NCBI GenBank assembly: GCA_964631945.1
Contig: CAZWAY010000004.1
Coordinates: forward strand, 1 to 64,000
Length of the DNA stretch: 64,000 nt
Source of the DNA: JABFRZ01 sp964631945
Lineage (GTDB): Bacteria > Planctomycetota > UBA1135 > GCA-002686595
Direction of reading: 5' to 3'
In this document: one piece after another, positions 18,037-26,581 of the stretch
Layout of the letters: every line of letters begins with the position of its first letter
How positions within the stretch are numbered: position 1 is the stretch's first letter
Position numbers and translations under genes: made by a program
The notes under the pieces: generated by a model
Told to the model about the DNA's origin: nothing
The model's input: the letters and a program-made list of their open reading frames with translations, nothing else
Database searches by the model: none

Positions 18037-18939
18037 ATGGAAACCCTAACCGTCCAACAACTGATCGACGCCGGAGTGCACTTCGGATGCCGCGTGTCGC
18101 GGTGGAATCCGAAGATGGCCCCCTACATCCACGGGCGTCGCAGCTTGATCCACGTGATCGAGCTGCGCGAGACGCTCCGGGGCCTCATCCGCGCGCAGAA
18201 CTTCCTCTACCACACCGTCGCCGAGGGCAGCCAGATCCTGTGGGTCGGCAGCAAGCGGCAGATCAAGGGCGTGATCGCCGAGGCCGGCGAGCGTACCGGC
18301 ATGCCGGTCGTCACCGAGCGCTGGATCGGCGGCACGCTGACGAACTTCAGCGTCATCCGCAGCCGCCTGCGCCGGCTGGAAGAGCTCGAGACGATGGAGG
18401 AGAACGGTTCCGTGAACCAGTACTCCAAGAAGGTCATCGCCTCGTTGCGCCGCGAACGGCGCAAGATCATGCGCAACCTGTCGGGCATCCGCGAGATGAC
18501 CTCGATCCCCGGTGCGATCGTGATCGTCGACCCGAGCCGCGAGGACAACGCGGTGCGCGAGGCGCGCCGCATGGGCCTGGTCGTGATCGGGATCCTCGAC
18601 ACGGACTGCGATCCGGACGGGATCGACATCATCATCCCCGGCAACGACGACGCGCTGCGCTCGGTGCGTCTCTTGGTCGAGATGCTGGTGAAGGCGGTCG
18701 AGGAGGGCGCGGCCACCCACCGCGATCGCCTGGCGGTCACCGGCGCGGCCGAGCGCACCGAGGACCAGCCCGTCTCCGACGAGCCCCGGCCGACGCGCCA
18801 GCGCACGCTGCCGCGTCCGCTGCGCAACATCCGCGAGCTCGGCTCGCCGGAGGAGAGCGGGATCGACGACGGTGAAGAGCGCCGCACGGGACCGCGCGTC
18901 GCGGCGGTCGAGACCCCGGTCGAGATCCCCAAGGAATAG
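18037..18939 (+). CDS. rpsB: 30S ribosomal protein S2
   Basis: A 300-residue S2, a late-assembling small-subunit protein needed for S1 binding. The core is canonical: LIDAGVHFGCRVSRWNPKM at the start, then RWIGGTLTNF, then IVIVDPSREDNAVREARR. It carries a charged Arg/Glu/Pro-rich C-terminal tail of about 60-70 residues beyond the usual 230-240. The start is ATG 18037 by homology. The preceding bases (CTGTCCATTG) contain no Shine-Dalgarno, unusual for such a highly expressed gene. First gene of rpsB-tsf-pyrH-frr. Confidence 0.96.
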   Translation: METLTVQQLIDAGVHFGCRVSRWNPKMAPYIHGRRSLIHVIELRETLRGLIRAQNFLYHTVAEGSQILWVGSKRQIKGVIAEAGERTGMPVVTERWIGGTLTNFSVIRSRLRRLEELETMEENGSVNQYSKKVIASLRRERRKIMRNLSGIREMTSIPGAIVIVDPSREDNAVREARRMGLVVIGILDTDCDPDGIDIIIPGNDDALRSVRLLVEMLVKAVEEGAATHRDRLAVTGAAERTEDQPVSDEPRPTRQRTLPRPLRNIRELGSPEESGIDDGEERRTGPRVAAVETPVEIPKE

Positions 18940-19047
18940 TCGCGCCCCGGAGGCCGGCCACGGCGCGGCGTCGTTCCGGGCCGGGCTCCGGGCGGTCGCG
19001 CTGCGGGCCCATGCCCGCCCCCTCCCTCCAGTCCCCTCGAATCAGCC

Positions 19048-19911
19048 ATGGAAATCACCTCTGAGATGGTGCGCGCGCTGCGCGACCTGACCGGCGCCAG
19101 CAGGATGGATTGCAAGCGCGCGCTGGTCGCGACCAGCGGCGACATGAACGCCGCCCAGGACCACCTGCGCCTGCAGGGCGCCAAGGCGAGCGGCAAGAAG
19201 GCCGAACGCTCGACCGCCGAGGGCCGCATCTTCGCGGTGCGCGCCAAGGACGGCCGGCGCGGACACCTGGTCGGGGTCGCGTGCGAGACCGACTTCCTGG
19301 CCAAGTCGGACAAGTTCCGCGACTTCGTGCGCGAGGTCGAGAAGCACGTGCTGAGCCAGGACCCGAGCGGCGTGGACGACGGGCCGCGCCCGATCCTCGC
19401 GCAGCGCCTGCACGGCGAGGGTGCGCCGCTCTCGCAGGTGCTGCAGGAGATCGTCGGCGTGTTCGGCGAGAACACGCGCATCGCCAACTGCGTGCGCTTC
19501 GAGAACCGCGAGGGGCAGGTCGGCACCTACGTGCACCACGACCACAAGCAGGGTGCGATCGTCTCGGTCACCACCGCGGCCAAGCCCGAGGTGGCGGTCG
19601 AGGTGCTGAAGAACCTGTGCCAGCACGTGGTGGTCTTCCGCCCGACCTACGCCAACCGCGGCGACGTGCCCGCCAGCGAAGTCGAGCGCGAGCGCGCCGT
19701 GATCCTGGCGGCGGACGACATGAAGTCCAAGCCCGAGAACGTGCGCGAGAAGATGGTCGTCGGGCGCTTGAACTCGTTCTTCGCCCAGCAGGTGCTGGGC
19801 GAGCAACCCTGGATCCTGGACGACAAGCAGAGCGTCGAGAAGGCCCTCGAGAAGGCCCTCGGTCCGGGCACCAAGATCCTCGCCTTCCGACGCGTCCACC
19901 TCGGGGCCTAG
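19048..19911 (+). CDS. tsf: translation elongation factor Ts
   Basis: A 287-residue EF-Ts, the nucleotide exchange factor for EF-Tu. The N-terminal UBA-like domain (MEITSEMVRALRDLTGASRM) is followed by the TDFLAKSDKF core that contacts the EF-Tu G domain (usual TDFVA). A complete C-terminal dimerisation region ends KILAFRRVHLGA. Follows rpsB by 108 bp, with no Shine-Dalgarno just upstream of ATG 19048. Cytoplasmic. Confidence 0.96.
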   Translation: MEITSEMVRALRDLTGASRMDCKRALVATSGDMNAAQDHLRLQGAKASGKKAERSTAEGRIFAVRAKDGRRGHLVGVACETDFLAKSDKFRDFVREVEKHVLSQDPSGVDDGPRPILAQRLHGEGAPLSQVLQEIVGVFGENTRIANCVRFENREGQVGTYVHHDHKQGAIVSVTTAAKPEVAVEVLKNLCQHVVVFRPTYANRGDVPASEVERERAVILAADDMKSKPENVREKMVVGRLNSFFAQQVLGEQPWILDDKQSVEKALEKALGPGTKILAFRRVHLGA

Positions 19912-19995
19912 ATGGTGTAGCGGGGCGCCGGGCCTTTCGGCCGCCGATCGCGCGGGCTTGCATCCCCGCGCACGCGTTTGCACCCTGGCTCCCCG

Positions 19996-20712
19996 ATGAG
20001 CTACCAGCGAGTGCTCCTGAAGCTCTCGGGCGAGGCCCTGGGCGATCCCGAGACCGGGCACGGCATCCATCCCGGCGCGGTCGGCATCATCGCGCGCCAG
20101 GTGGCGCGCGTCGCGCGCCTGGGCGTCGAGACGGCCATGGTCGTCGGCGGTGGCAACATCCTGCGGGGCGCGAGCTTCAGCCAGAGCGGCGCGCACCGCG
20201 CCAGCGCCGACTACATGGGCATGCTGGGCACGGTCATCAACGCGCTGGCGCTCTCGAACGCGATCGAGGAGCTGGGGCTCGAGACACGCGTGCTCACGGC
20301 GCTCGAGATCCACCAGGTGGCCGAGCCCTTCGTGCGCCGGCGCGCCCTGGCGCACCTCGAGAAGGGCCGCGTGGTGATCCTGGCGGGCGGTACCGGCAAC
20401 CCGTTCTTCACCACCGACACCGCCGCCGCCCTGCGCGCGGCCGAGCTCGGCTGCGAGGTCCTGCTCAAGGCCACCAAGGTGGACGGGGTCTACACCGCCG
20501 ACCCGAAGAAGGACCCGAAGGCCCAGCGTCTGGTCGAGCTCACCTACATGCAGGTGCTCGAGCGACGCCTCAAGGTGATGGACGGGACCGCGATCACGCT
20601 GTGCATGGAGAACCGCCTGCCGGTGGTGGTGTTCGACCTGTTCGTGGAAGGCAACATCGAACGCGTGGTGAAGGGCGAACCCCTGGGAACGACGATCAGG
20701 AGCGAACAGTGA
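19996..20712 (+). CDS. pyrH: uridylate kinase (UMP kinase)
   Basis: A 238-residue hexameric UMP kinase of the amino-acid-kinase fold, making UDP for pyrimidine nucleotides and regulated by GTP/UTP in the family. Motifs: VLLKLSGEAL at the N-terminus, MVVGGGNILRG, GGTGNPFFTTDTAAALRA, KATKVDGVYTADPK. ATG 19996 (MSYQRVLLKLSGE) matches the family start; an in-frame TTG six codons earlier is less likely. Its TGA overlaps the GTG of frr (GTGA), so the two are translationally coupled. Confidence 0.95.
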   Translation: MSYQRVLLKLSGEALGDPETGHGIHPGAVGIIARQVARVARLGVETAMVVGGGNILRGASFSQSGAHRASADYMGMLGTVINALALSNAIEELGLETRVLTALEIHQVAEPFVRRRALAHLEKGRVVILAGGTGNPFFTTDTAAALRAAELGCEVLLKATKVDGVYTADPKKDPKAQRLVELTYMQVLERRLKVMDGTAITLCMENRLPVVVFDLFVEGNIERVVKGEPLGTTIRSEQ

Positions 20713-21269
20713 GCACGAATGCAATCCTCGACGATGGCCATGGCCGCTTCGAAAAGGCCCTCGCGCACCTCAAGGACCAGCTCAAGCGCATCCGCACCGG
20801 GCGGGCCTCGTCGGCGCTGGTCGAGAACCTGCGCGTGGACTACTACGGGACCCAGACGCCGCTCTCGCAGATGGCGCAGATCTCGATCCCCGAGCCGCGC
20901 CAGATCCTGATCAAGCCCTTCGACGCCTCGGCACTCAAGGAGCTGATGAAGGTGCTCTCGCAGAGCGACATCGGGGGAGCGCCCCAGAACGATGGCAAGG
21001 TGCTGCGCATCACGCTACCGCCGCTCTCGGGCGAGCAGCGCCAGAAGTTCGCCGCCAAGGTCAAGGAGATGTGCGAGGAGGCGCGCGTCTCGCTGCGCAA
21101 CTCGCGGCGCGACCTCAACAAGCACGTCGACACCCTGCACAAGGAGGGCGGTCTGACCGAGGACGAGCACAAGAAGCTGCAGGTCCAGGTCCAGGACCTG
21201 CTCAAGGAGTACGAGAAGAAGGTGGACGAGACCCAGAAGGCCAAGGTCACCGAGATCGAGCAGGTCTAG
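20709..21269 (+). CDS. frr: ribosome recycling factor
   Basis: A 186-residue RRF, which with EF-G splits post-termination ribosomes. Conserved features: IRTGRASSALVENLRVDYYGTQTPLSQM, ISIPEPRQ, LRITLPPLSGEQR and the three-helix-bundle C-terminus. The start is GTG 20709, overlapping the pyrH stop. The nearby ATG at 20719 is in another frame, and family length (about 185) supports the GTG. Last gene of the rpsB-tsf-pyrH-frr operon. Confidence 0.95.
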   Translation: MSTNAILDDGHGRFEKALAHLKDQLKRIRTGRASSALVENLRVDYYGTQTPLSQMAQISIPEPRQILIKPFDASALKELMKVLSQSDIGGAPQNDGKVLRITLPPLSGEQRQKFAAKVKEMCEEARVSLRNSRRDLNKHVDTLHKEGGLTEDEHKKLQVQVQDLLKEYEKKVDETQKAKVTEIEQV

Positions 21270-21323
21270 GGACCCACGCGGCGGGCCCGGATACGGCCCG
21301 CTCGCGGTCCGGCCCGCCGGCCC

Positions 21324-21352
21324 TTGTCGCTCGCGCGCGTCCGGCGTATCTT
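21324..21352 (+). promoter_or_regulatory. tRNA-Lys promoter
   Basis: TTGTCG (21324-21329), 17-bp spacer, TATCTT (21347-21352), about 26 bp before the mature tRNA. A clear sigma70-like promoter. Together with the tRNA-Glu promoter it calibrates the consensus for this genome. Confidence 0.7.
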
Positions 21353-21378
21353 CCCGGCCCGTCGCGCGCGCGACCTTC

Positions 21379-21454
21379 GGGCGCATAGCTCAGCCGGTAG
21401 AGCAACTGGCTTTTAACCAGTAGGTCCCAGGTTCGATCCCTGGTGCGCTCACCA
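21379..21454 (+). tRNA. tRNA-Lys (anticodon UUU)
   Basis: 76-nt cloverleaf: acceptor GGGCGCA pairs with TGCGCTC (one G-U). The D arm is GCTC/GAGC, the anticodon stem ACTGG/CCAGT with loop CTTTTAA (anticodon TTT), and the T arm CCAGG-TTCGATC-CCTGG. The discriminator base is A and CCA is encoded. It stands alone downstream of frr with its own promoter. Confidence 0.97.
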
Positions 21455-21481
21455 CCTCCCGCGCGCCGGCCGGCGCCAGCC

Positions 21482-22453
21482 TCACAGACCGGGCACGTTG
21501 TCGGCGTGGCTGAGTCCGCCCAGCGCGCGATAGGTGCGCGCCCAGTAGCCGGCGCGGGTCACGCCCGCGAAGCCGAACAGGGCGAAGACCAGCAACGACT
21601 GCAGCACCGCGCTCGGACGGACGAGCGTGCCGAACACGACCTCGGCCGCCAGCAGCGAGAGGAACAGCACGAAGTCCACGAGCGTCGCGCGCAACGCGCC
21701 GAGCGGGGAGGCGCGCACCAGACGCCAGGCGTGCGTCAGGGCCGAGGCCACCCCGCGGCGGTTGTGGACCAGGCTGTGCAGCGCCAGCTGGTTCAGCACC
21801 ATCAGCACCGCGGCGTAGAGCAGGACCAGCACGAGCACGGGCAAGAGCAGGCCCGCGAACACGGCCGAGAAGCGCGCCAGGTCGAAGAGCTTGAGCAGGG
21901 CCACGAGCGGCCCGACCAGCACCAGCATCGCGCCGAACTGCATGAGCAGGAGCATGCCCCACAGCCCGAAGGCCACCAGCGCGAGCCCGCGCCCTTCGGC
22001 CCACAGGTCGCCCAGCCGCGCCGCGCGCGCGACCTGCACGCCCGTGCTGCCGGTCCGCACGAGCTCGACCGCGCTGCCGGCGTGCAGCGGATCGGAGACC
22101 TTGGCCAGGCCCACGATCAGGCGGAACGCGAGCAGCAGCAAGGGCAGGAGCAGCAACACCGGTCCGAGCTCCTCGGTCCCGTGCAGGCCGAGGTTCACGC
22201 CCGGGATGCCCGGTCCGAACAGGGTCACGAAGCGCCCCATCTCGCCGGCCCAGGGCAGCTCGACCCCGCTGAACTCCTCGACCAGCGCCAGCACGCCCCG
22301 CACGAGATCGAAGTTCAGGTTCAGGCTCGGATACAGGATGCCCACCAGCCACAGCGGGCTCGGGCGCCCGGCGCGGCGCGCGGCGTCGGCCAGCGCGTCC
22401 ACCGCCCGCGGCAGGCTGAGGCGCTCGTTCGGGCTGCCGAGGAGCAGGGACAC
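21482..22453 (-). CDS. multi-pass membrane protein
   Basis: A 323-residue integral membrane protein that I do not recognise. About six hydrophobic segments lie roughly at residues 110-130, 160-185, 185-205, 210-230, 260-285 and 285-305, separated by short polar loops. The N-terminal 100 residues are amphipathic. It starts at GTG 22453; no ATG lies nearer than about residue 90 and no Shine-Dalgarno is visible, so the start is uncertain. It lies downstream of an aminopeptidase gene on the same strand with a 41-bp gap, possibly co-transcribed. Confidence 0.65.
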   Translation of the reverse strand: MSLLLGSPNERLSLPRAVDALADAARRAGRPSPLWLVGILYPSLNLNFDLVRGVLALVEEFSGVELPWAGEMGRFVTLFGPGIPGVNLGLHGTEELGPVLLLLPLLLLAFRLIVGLAKVSDPLHAGSAVELVRTGSTGVQVARAARLGDLWAEGRGLALVAFGLWGMLLLMQFGAMLVLVGPLVALLKLFDLARFSAVFAGLLLPVLVLVLLYAAVLMVLNQLALHSLVHNRRGVASALTHAWRLVRASPLGALRATLVDFVLFLSLLAAEVVFGTLVRPSAVLQSLLVFALFGFAGVTRAGYWARTYRALGGLSHADNVPGL

Positions 22454-22494
22454 GGCACGCCAGTGCGCGCTGTTCGCGCCCCCTTTTCAAGGGC

Positions 22495-23823
22495 TCAGGC
22501 GCGGCGCGCGCCCGCCAGGACGCGTTCGGGTCGGCACAGCGCCTCGAGCTCGTCCACGCCCTTCGGCACGTCGTCGGTCAGCACCTCGTGCCCGTCGGCC
22601 GTGACCAGCACGTCGTCCTCGATGCGGATCCCGATCCCGCGCCAGCGCGCCGCGACGCTCTCGTCGTCCGCGGCCACGTACAGCCCCGGCTCGACCGTCG
22701 TCACCATGCCCGCTTCGAAGGCGCGCGGCTTGCCATCCAGCGAGTACAGCCCGCAGTCGTGCACGTCCAGCCCGAGCCAGTGCCCGGTGCGGTGCATGTA
22801 GAAGCGCCGGTAGCCGTGCTGCGCCAGGACCTCGGCGCGCGAGCCGCTGAGCAGTCCGAGCTCGAGCAGTCCGTCCACCAGCACGTCCAGCGCGGCCTCG
22901 TGCACCTCGTCGTGCGTGGACCCGGGCCGCACGCGCGCGATGGCCGCCTCCTGGGCGCGCAGGACGAGCTCGTACAGGGCGCGCTGCTCGTCCGAGAAGC
23001 GCCCGCCGATCGGGAAGGTGCGCGTGACGTCGCTGGCGTAGAAGCCCCACTCGCAGCCCGCGTCCACCAGGCACAGCTCGCCCGCCACCAGCGCCCGGTC
23101 GTTCTCGCGGTAGTGCAGGATGCAGGCGTTGGCGCCGCCGGCCACGATGTTGCCGTAGGCCGCGCCCGTGCCGCCGCGGCGCCGGAAGGTGTAGTCGAGC
23201 AGCGCGTCGAGCTCGCCCTCGTTGACGCCCGGACGGGCGGCGGCCAGCACCGCGCGGTGGGCCTCGGCCGAGACGCGCGCGGCGGCGCGCATGCACTCCA
23301 GCTCGCGCTCGTCCTTGCGCAGGCGCAGCTCGTGCAGCCACAGCGCGGGCTCGACCCACTGGCGTGGGCTCGCGCGTGGCGCGCGGCTCTTCTTCTGCAG
23401 CATGCCCACGCACTCGAGCAGACGCTGGTCGAAGGCCGCGTCCTCGCCGAAGGCGTACACCACGCGCTCGTGGCCCGCCAGGAGCTCGGGCAGCTCCGTC
23501 CAGAGCTCGCCCAGCGGGCGCGCGCGCTCGACCCCGAGCGCCGCCGGCGCGGCCTTCGATCCGAGGCGCCGTCCGGTCCAGGTCTCGGCCTCGCGGTCCG
23601 TCTCGTTCAGGAAGAGCACGCTCTGCGCGCCGGGGTTGCCCGGCACCAGCACCAGCACCGCGTCGGGCTCGCGGAAGCCGGTCGCCCAGTAGAAGTCGCT
23701 GCGCGGGCGGAAGCGGTACTCGCTGTCGTGGTTGCGGATCTTCAGCGCCCCGGCGGGCAGGATCGCGGCCGCGTTCTCGGCCGCCAGCTTCGCTAGGAAA
23801 CGCGCGCGGTGTTCCTGGAACAT
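22495..23823 (-). CDS. pepP: Xaa-Pro aminopeptidase (aminopeptidase P)
   Basis: A 442-residue M24B peptidase that removes N-terminal residues preceding proline. The N-terminal creatinase-like domain spans about residues 1-165, and the pita-bread catalytic domain follows. All five metal ligands are visible: LVDAGCEWG (Asp), ASDVTRTFP (Asp), HRTGHWLGLDVHD (His), EPGLY (Glu) and GIRIEDDVLV (Glu). Length equals the E. coli-type enzyme. Starts at ATG 23823, nine bases after the upstream exported-protein gene, so probably one transcript. Cytoplasmic, dimanganese in the family. Confidence 0.94.
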   Translation of the reverse strand: MFQEHRARFLAKLAAENAAAILPAGALKIRNHDSEYRFRPRSDFYWATGFREPDAVLVLVPGNPGAQSVLFLNETDREAETWTGRRLGSKAAPAALGVERARPLGELWTELPELLAGHERVVYAFGEDAAFDQRLLECVGMLQKKSRAPRASPRQWVEPALWLHELRLRKDERELECMRAAARVSAEAHRAVLAAARPGVNEGELDALLDYTFRRRGGTGAAYGNIVAGGANACILHYRENDRALVAGELCLVDAGCEWGFYASDVTRTFPIGGRFSDEQRALYELVLRAQEAAIARVRPGSTHDEVHEAALDVLVDGLLELGLLSGSRAEVLAQHGYRRFYMHRTGHWLGLDVHDCGLYSLDGKPRAFEAGMVTTVEPGLYVAADDESVAARWRGIGIRIEDDVLVTADGHEVLTDDVPKGVDELEALCRPERVLAGARRA

Positions 23824-23832
23824 GTCCCTTCC

Positions 23833-24891
23833 CTATCGGATCGGGGCGCGCAGCGCAAAAGCCTCGGCCAGCCCGAGGTACTCGAGCAGCTTGCGCTCGG
23901 AGCGCGGGCCGGGGCCGAAGCGCAGCACGATGGGTTCGAGCGCGGAGGCCGGCCGGAAGCCCTCCGCGCGCAGGCTGGCCGGGACCTGCAGCAGCTCGCC
24001 CAGGGCCTCGGCGAAGCGCGCGAGCACGGGCTCGTCCGCCCCCGGCGAGGTCAGGACGAGCTCGCGCCCCGCGCTCGGGCGCGCCAAGAGCTCGAGGCGC
24101 GGGCTGGGCCAGCGCTCCTCGGCCGGGTGGAAGGTCAGCCACAGCGAGTGCTCGGGCTGCTCGGCGTCGAGCGTGAACTCGACCGGCCCCTCGTGCCCCG
24201 CGAGCTTCTCCCAGTCGGCGAAGACCAGGCCCGGATCGATGCCGCGCGGCAGCGGCGCCAGCACGCGCACGCGCGCGCGCCCGCCGGCCAGGTGGCGAAG
24301 GTTCACCTCGAGTCCGTCGCGGTCGACCGAGACGCGCAGCGCACAGCGCGCCGCTCCGAGCTCGAACTCCAGACACTCGATGCGCTTCCCCGCCAGGCAG
24401 CGCAGGCCCGCGCGCGCTTCGTCGCAGGGCGGCAGGGCAGGAGCGAGCAGCACGCCCTCGGGCAGCCGAGCGCCCTGTCCCAGGAACTCGGCGGGCACGC
24501 CCGGCGAGAACGCCGGCAGCAACGCGGCCACCAGCCCGGGATCGCCCGCGCAGGCCAGCAGGTGTTCCCAGGCGTCGCCATCCCGGCCCTGCACGCGCGC
24601 CAGCAGCGCGAGCTCGGCGCGCCGCGCCGCGGCGGGGCTGCTGGCCTCCGCCTCGGCGCGCACGAGCTCGACCCAGCGGCGCCAGGCCGGCTCGCCGCCC
24701 CAGCCGGTCGGGCCGCGATCGCTCCAGGCCGGCCAGGTCGCGCCCAGCGGCGCAGGCCGCGCGTCGGGCGCGAGCCCGGCCAGCAACTCGGCCACGCGTC
24801 CGGGCGGGACGGCAATGCCCTGCGGCGCGCGCGCCGCCTCCTGGTTCGCCCACAGGAGGATGAGCGCGCCGAGGGCGGGAACGAGGGCCAT
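23833..24891 (-). CDS. hypothetical exported protein
   Basis: A 352-residue protein with an N-terminal hydrophobic stretch (about residues 3-20) that could be a signal peptide. The body alternates helical Ala/Leu/Glu-rich segments (60-120) with beta-rich parts. Six Cys residues occur, two in CDEARAGLRC. No known family is recognised. Starts at ATG 24891. A TAGACT box 11 nt upstream suggests a near-leaderless transcript that also carries pepP, nine bases downstream. Function unknown. Confidence 0.65.
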   Translation of the reverse strand: MALVPALGALILLWANQEAARAPQGIAVPPGRVAELLAGLAPDARPAPLGATWPAWSDRGPTGWGGEPAWRRWVELVRAEAEASSPAAARRAELALLARVQGRDGDAWEHLLACAGDPGLVAALLPAFSPGVPAEFLGQGARLPEGVLLAPALPPCDEARAGLRCLAGKRIECLEFELGAARCALRVSVDRDGLEVNLRHLAGGRARVRVLAPLPRGIDPGLVFADWEKLAGHEGPVEFTLDAEQPEHSLWLTFHPAEERWPSPRLELLARPSAGRELVLTSPGADEPVLARFAEALGELLQVPASLRAEGFRPASALEPIVLRFGPGPRSERKLLEYLGLAEAFALRAPIR

Positions 24892-24902
24892 GCGGGAGCC
24901 CG

Positions 24903-24908
24903 AGTCTA
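24903..24908 (-). promoter_or_regulatory. -10 box near start codon
   Basis: TAGACT in context GGCTAGACTCGG, ending 11 nt before ATG 24891. It is divergent from the plus-strand TACACT box at 24983. Member of the recurring TAnnnT class in this window. Confidence 0.45.
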
Positions 24909-24982
24909 GCCTGGGTAGTGGGGCCGGCGGGGCCGAACTGACCCACTACCCGCGCGGCTGCCGCATCGCCACGCCGCGAGGC

Positions 24983-24988
24983 TACACT
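24983..24988 (+). promoter_or_regulatory. -10 box of Trm112-like/eboE unit
   Basis: TACACT in context GGCTACACTCG, 13 nt before ATG 25002. The predicted leader is about six bases. No good -35 at standard spacing. Confidence 0.5.
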
Positions 24989-25001
24989 CGCGCCACCGCC
25001 C

Positions 25002-25250
25002 ATGATCGAGAAGGAACTGCTCGAGCTGATCGCCTGTCCCGAGACCCACCAGGCGCTGCACGAGGCGCCGCGCGCGCTGCTCGAGAGGCTCAACGCACGC
25101 ATCGCGCGCGGCGAGCTGAAGAACCGCGGCGGCACGCTGCTGCAGGCACCGCTCGAGGAGATCCTGGTGCGCGCGGACGAGGCCGTGGCGTACCCGGTGC
25201 TCGACGGCATCCCGATGCTGCTGGTGGAAGAGGCCATCGCGCTCGTCTGA
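25002..25250 (+). CDS. Trm112-family small protein
   Basis: An 82-residue protein of the Trm112/UPF0434 type. The opening LLELIACPETHQAL keeps one Cys-Pro knuckle, and YPVLDGIPMLL is the family hallmark. Bacterial members usually carry an N-terminal CPxC, but here the second Cys is Glu, so zinc binding is doubtful. Family members act as small stabilising partners of methyltransferases. No methyltransferase is adjacent. It ends six bases before the EboE-like gene, with which it shares the promoter-like box at 24983. Confidence 0.82.
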   Translation: MIEKELLELIACPETHQALHEAPRALLERLNARIARGELKNRGGTLLQAPLEEILVRADEAVAYPVLDGIPMLLVEEAIALV

Positions 25251-25256
25251 CGCGGC

Positions 25257-26528
25257 ATGCGGTTCGCGCACCCCGACCACGCCGAGCTCGGGGTGCGCCT
25301 CACCTACGGGGCCAACGCCTATCCCGCGCTCGACGCAGAGGGCGTCCTGGCCGGTCTGCGCGAGCTGGCGCTGCCGCTGCGCGCGCGCCTCGCGCCGCGC
25401 TCGCGCGCCTTCGGCGTGGGCGCCTGGCTGCCCGCGCGGGCGGCGCGCGAGTTCCTGGCCGACGAGCGGCGCTTCGCCGAGCTCGACAGCCTGTGCGCGG
25501 AGGGCGGGCTCGACCTCTTCACCTTCAACGCCTTCCCGCACGGTGCCTTCCACGGTCCGGGGCTGAAGGAACGCGTCTTCGTGCCTTCCTGGAAGGAACC
25601 CGCGCGGCTCGAGTTCACGCTCGACGTGGCGCGCCTGGCGACGCGCCTGCGGCTCGCGCGCGGCGGTTCGCGCCCCGGCGAGCACCTCTCGCTCAGCACG
25701 CACGCCGGGATGTTCGCGGCGGCCATGGGCCCGGGTGATCTGGAGGCCGTGGCGCACGGTTTCGTCGCGGCGGCGCGCGCGCTGGCCGAGCTGGAGTCCG
25801 AGACGGGCGAGCGCGTGGTGCTCGCGCTCGAGCCCGAGCCGCGCTCCAGCGCCAACGACACGCGCGAGCTCGTGCGCGTGTTCGCGGCGGTGCGCGCGCG
25901 CGCGCACGGAGCCGACGCGTCCGCCGTGGAGCGGCACCTCGGGGCCTGCCTGGACACGTGTCACGCCGCGGTCGAGTTCGAGGCGCCCGCCGAGGCCTTC
26001 GCGCGCGCCACGGCCGCCGGCACGGCGCTCGGCAAGCTGCAGTTCTCGAGCGCGCTGGCCCTGGCGCGGCCGGACCAGGACCGCGCCGCCCGGGCGCGCT
26101 TCCTGGCGCTGGACGAGCCGGTCTACCTGCACCAGGTCACGGCGCGGCGCGGCGCGACGCACCTGCGCGCCCTGGACCTGCCCGAGCTGGCCCTGGACGC
26201 GGAATCCTGGCTCGGATGCGACGAGTGGCGCTGCCACTTCCACGTACCCGTGGACCTGGCCGAGTTCGGCGCCGGCGGCGGCGCGGGCGGGCTGCGCACG
26301 ACCCAGAACGAGGCCGAGCTGGCCCTCGAGGCCGCGCTGGCCGCGCCCGAGCGCTGGGGCTCGCGCGAGCTGCATGTCGAGGTCGAGACCTACACCTGGG
26401 GTCTCTTCGGACCGGCCCAGACCGGTGCGGCCACCCGCATCGCGGGGCTGGAGCGCGAACTCGCGCACGTGCGCGCACGCCTCCTGGCCCGCGGCTGGTG
26501 CCCGGCGGGGGAGGGACCGGCGCGTTGA
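25257..26528 (+). CDS. eboE: EboE-like TIM-barrel protein (metabolite traffic)
   Basis: A 423-residue protein of the xylose-isomerase-like TIM-barrel superfamily, matching EboE of the ebo gene set. Features: LTYGANAYP near residue 15, FTFNAFPHGAFHG (88-100) followed by LKERVFVPSW, LEPEP (191-195) and CLDTCHAAVE (231-240), a likely metal-site Asp/His. In other bacteria eboABCDE(F) moves or modifies polyprenyl- or terpenoid-linked precursors across the inner membrane; the exact EboE chemistry is not established. ATG 25257 lies six bases after the Trm112-like gene. eboA and eboB lie about 23 kb away at 48444-50256. Confidence 0.82.
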   Translation: MRFAHPDHAELGVRLTYGANAYPALDAEGVLAGLRELALPLRARLAPRSRAFGVGAWLPARAAREFLADERRFAELDSLCAEGGLDLFTFNAFPHGAFHGPGLKERVFVPSWKEPARLEFTLDVARLATRLRLARGGSRPGEHLSLSTHAGMFAAAMGPGDLEAVAHGFVAAARALAELESETGERVVLALEPEPRSSANDTRELVRVFAAVRARAHGADASAVERHLGACLDTCHAAVEFEAPAEAFARATAAGTALGKLQFSSALALARPDQDRAARARFLALDEPVYLHQVTARRGATHLRALDLPELALDAESWLGCDEWRCHFHVPVDLAEFGAGGGAGGLRTTQNEAELALEAALAAPERWGSRELHVEVETYTWGLFGPAQTGAATRIAGLERELAHVRARLLARGWCPAGEGPAR

Positions 26529-26553
26529 CACCCCGCTGGCCGGACCGTACCTT
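26525..26553 (+). promoter_or_regulatory. tRNA-Glu promoter
   Basis: Perfect TTGACA (26525-26530, overlapping the eboE stop codon), 17 bp, TACCTT (26548-26553). A small hairpin CCTCG-CTCGAA-CGAGG follows at 26561-26576, before the mature tRNA. Confidence 0.75.
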
Positions 26554-26581
26554 GCCGCCCCCTCGCTCGAACGAGGCGCGT

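Noticed and set aside
19912..19995. GGGCC-TTTC-GGCCG stem-loop as terminator between tsf and pyrH
   Set aside because: Short imperfect stem with no T-run, inside a conserved operon. More likely incidental.
21463..21476. Palindrome GCGCCGGCCGGCGC after tRNA-Lys as terminator
   Set aside because: No T-run and very short loop. High-GC palindromes of this size are expected by chance. It could still slow polymerase but is unsupported.
21390..22490. Minus-strand open frame running into tRNA-Lys
   Set aside because: Its N-terminal part reads antisense through the tRNA and is an artefact. The real gene in this region starts at 22453 in another frame.
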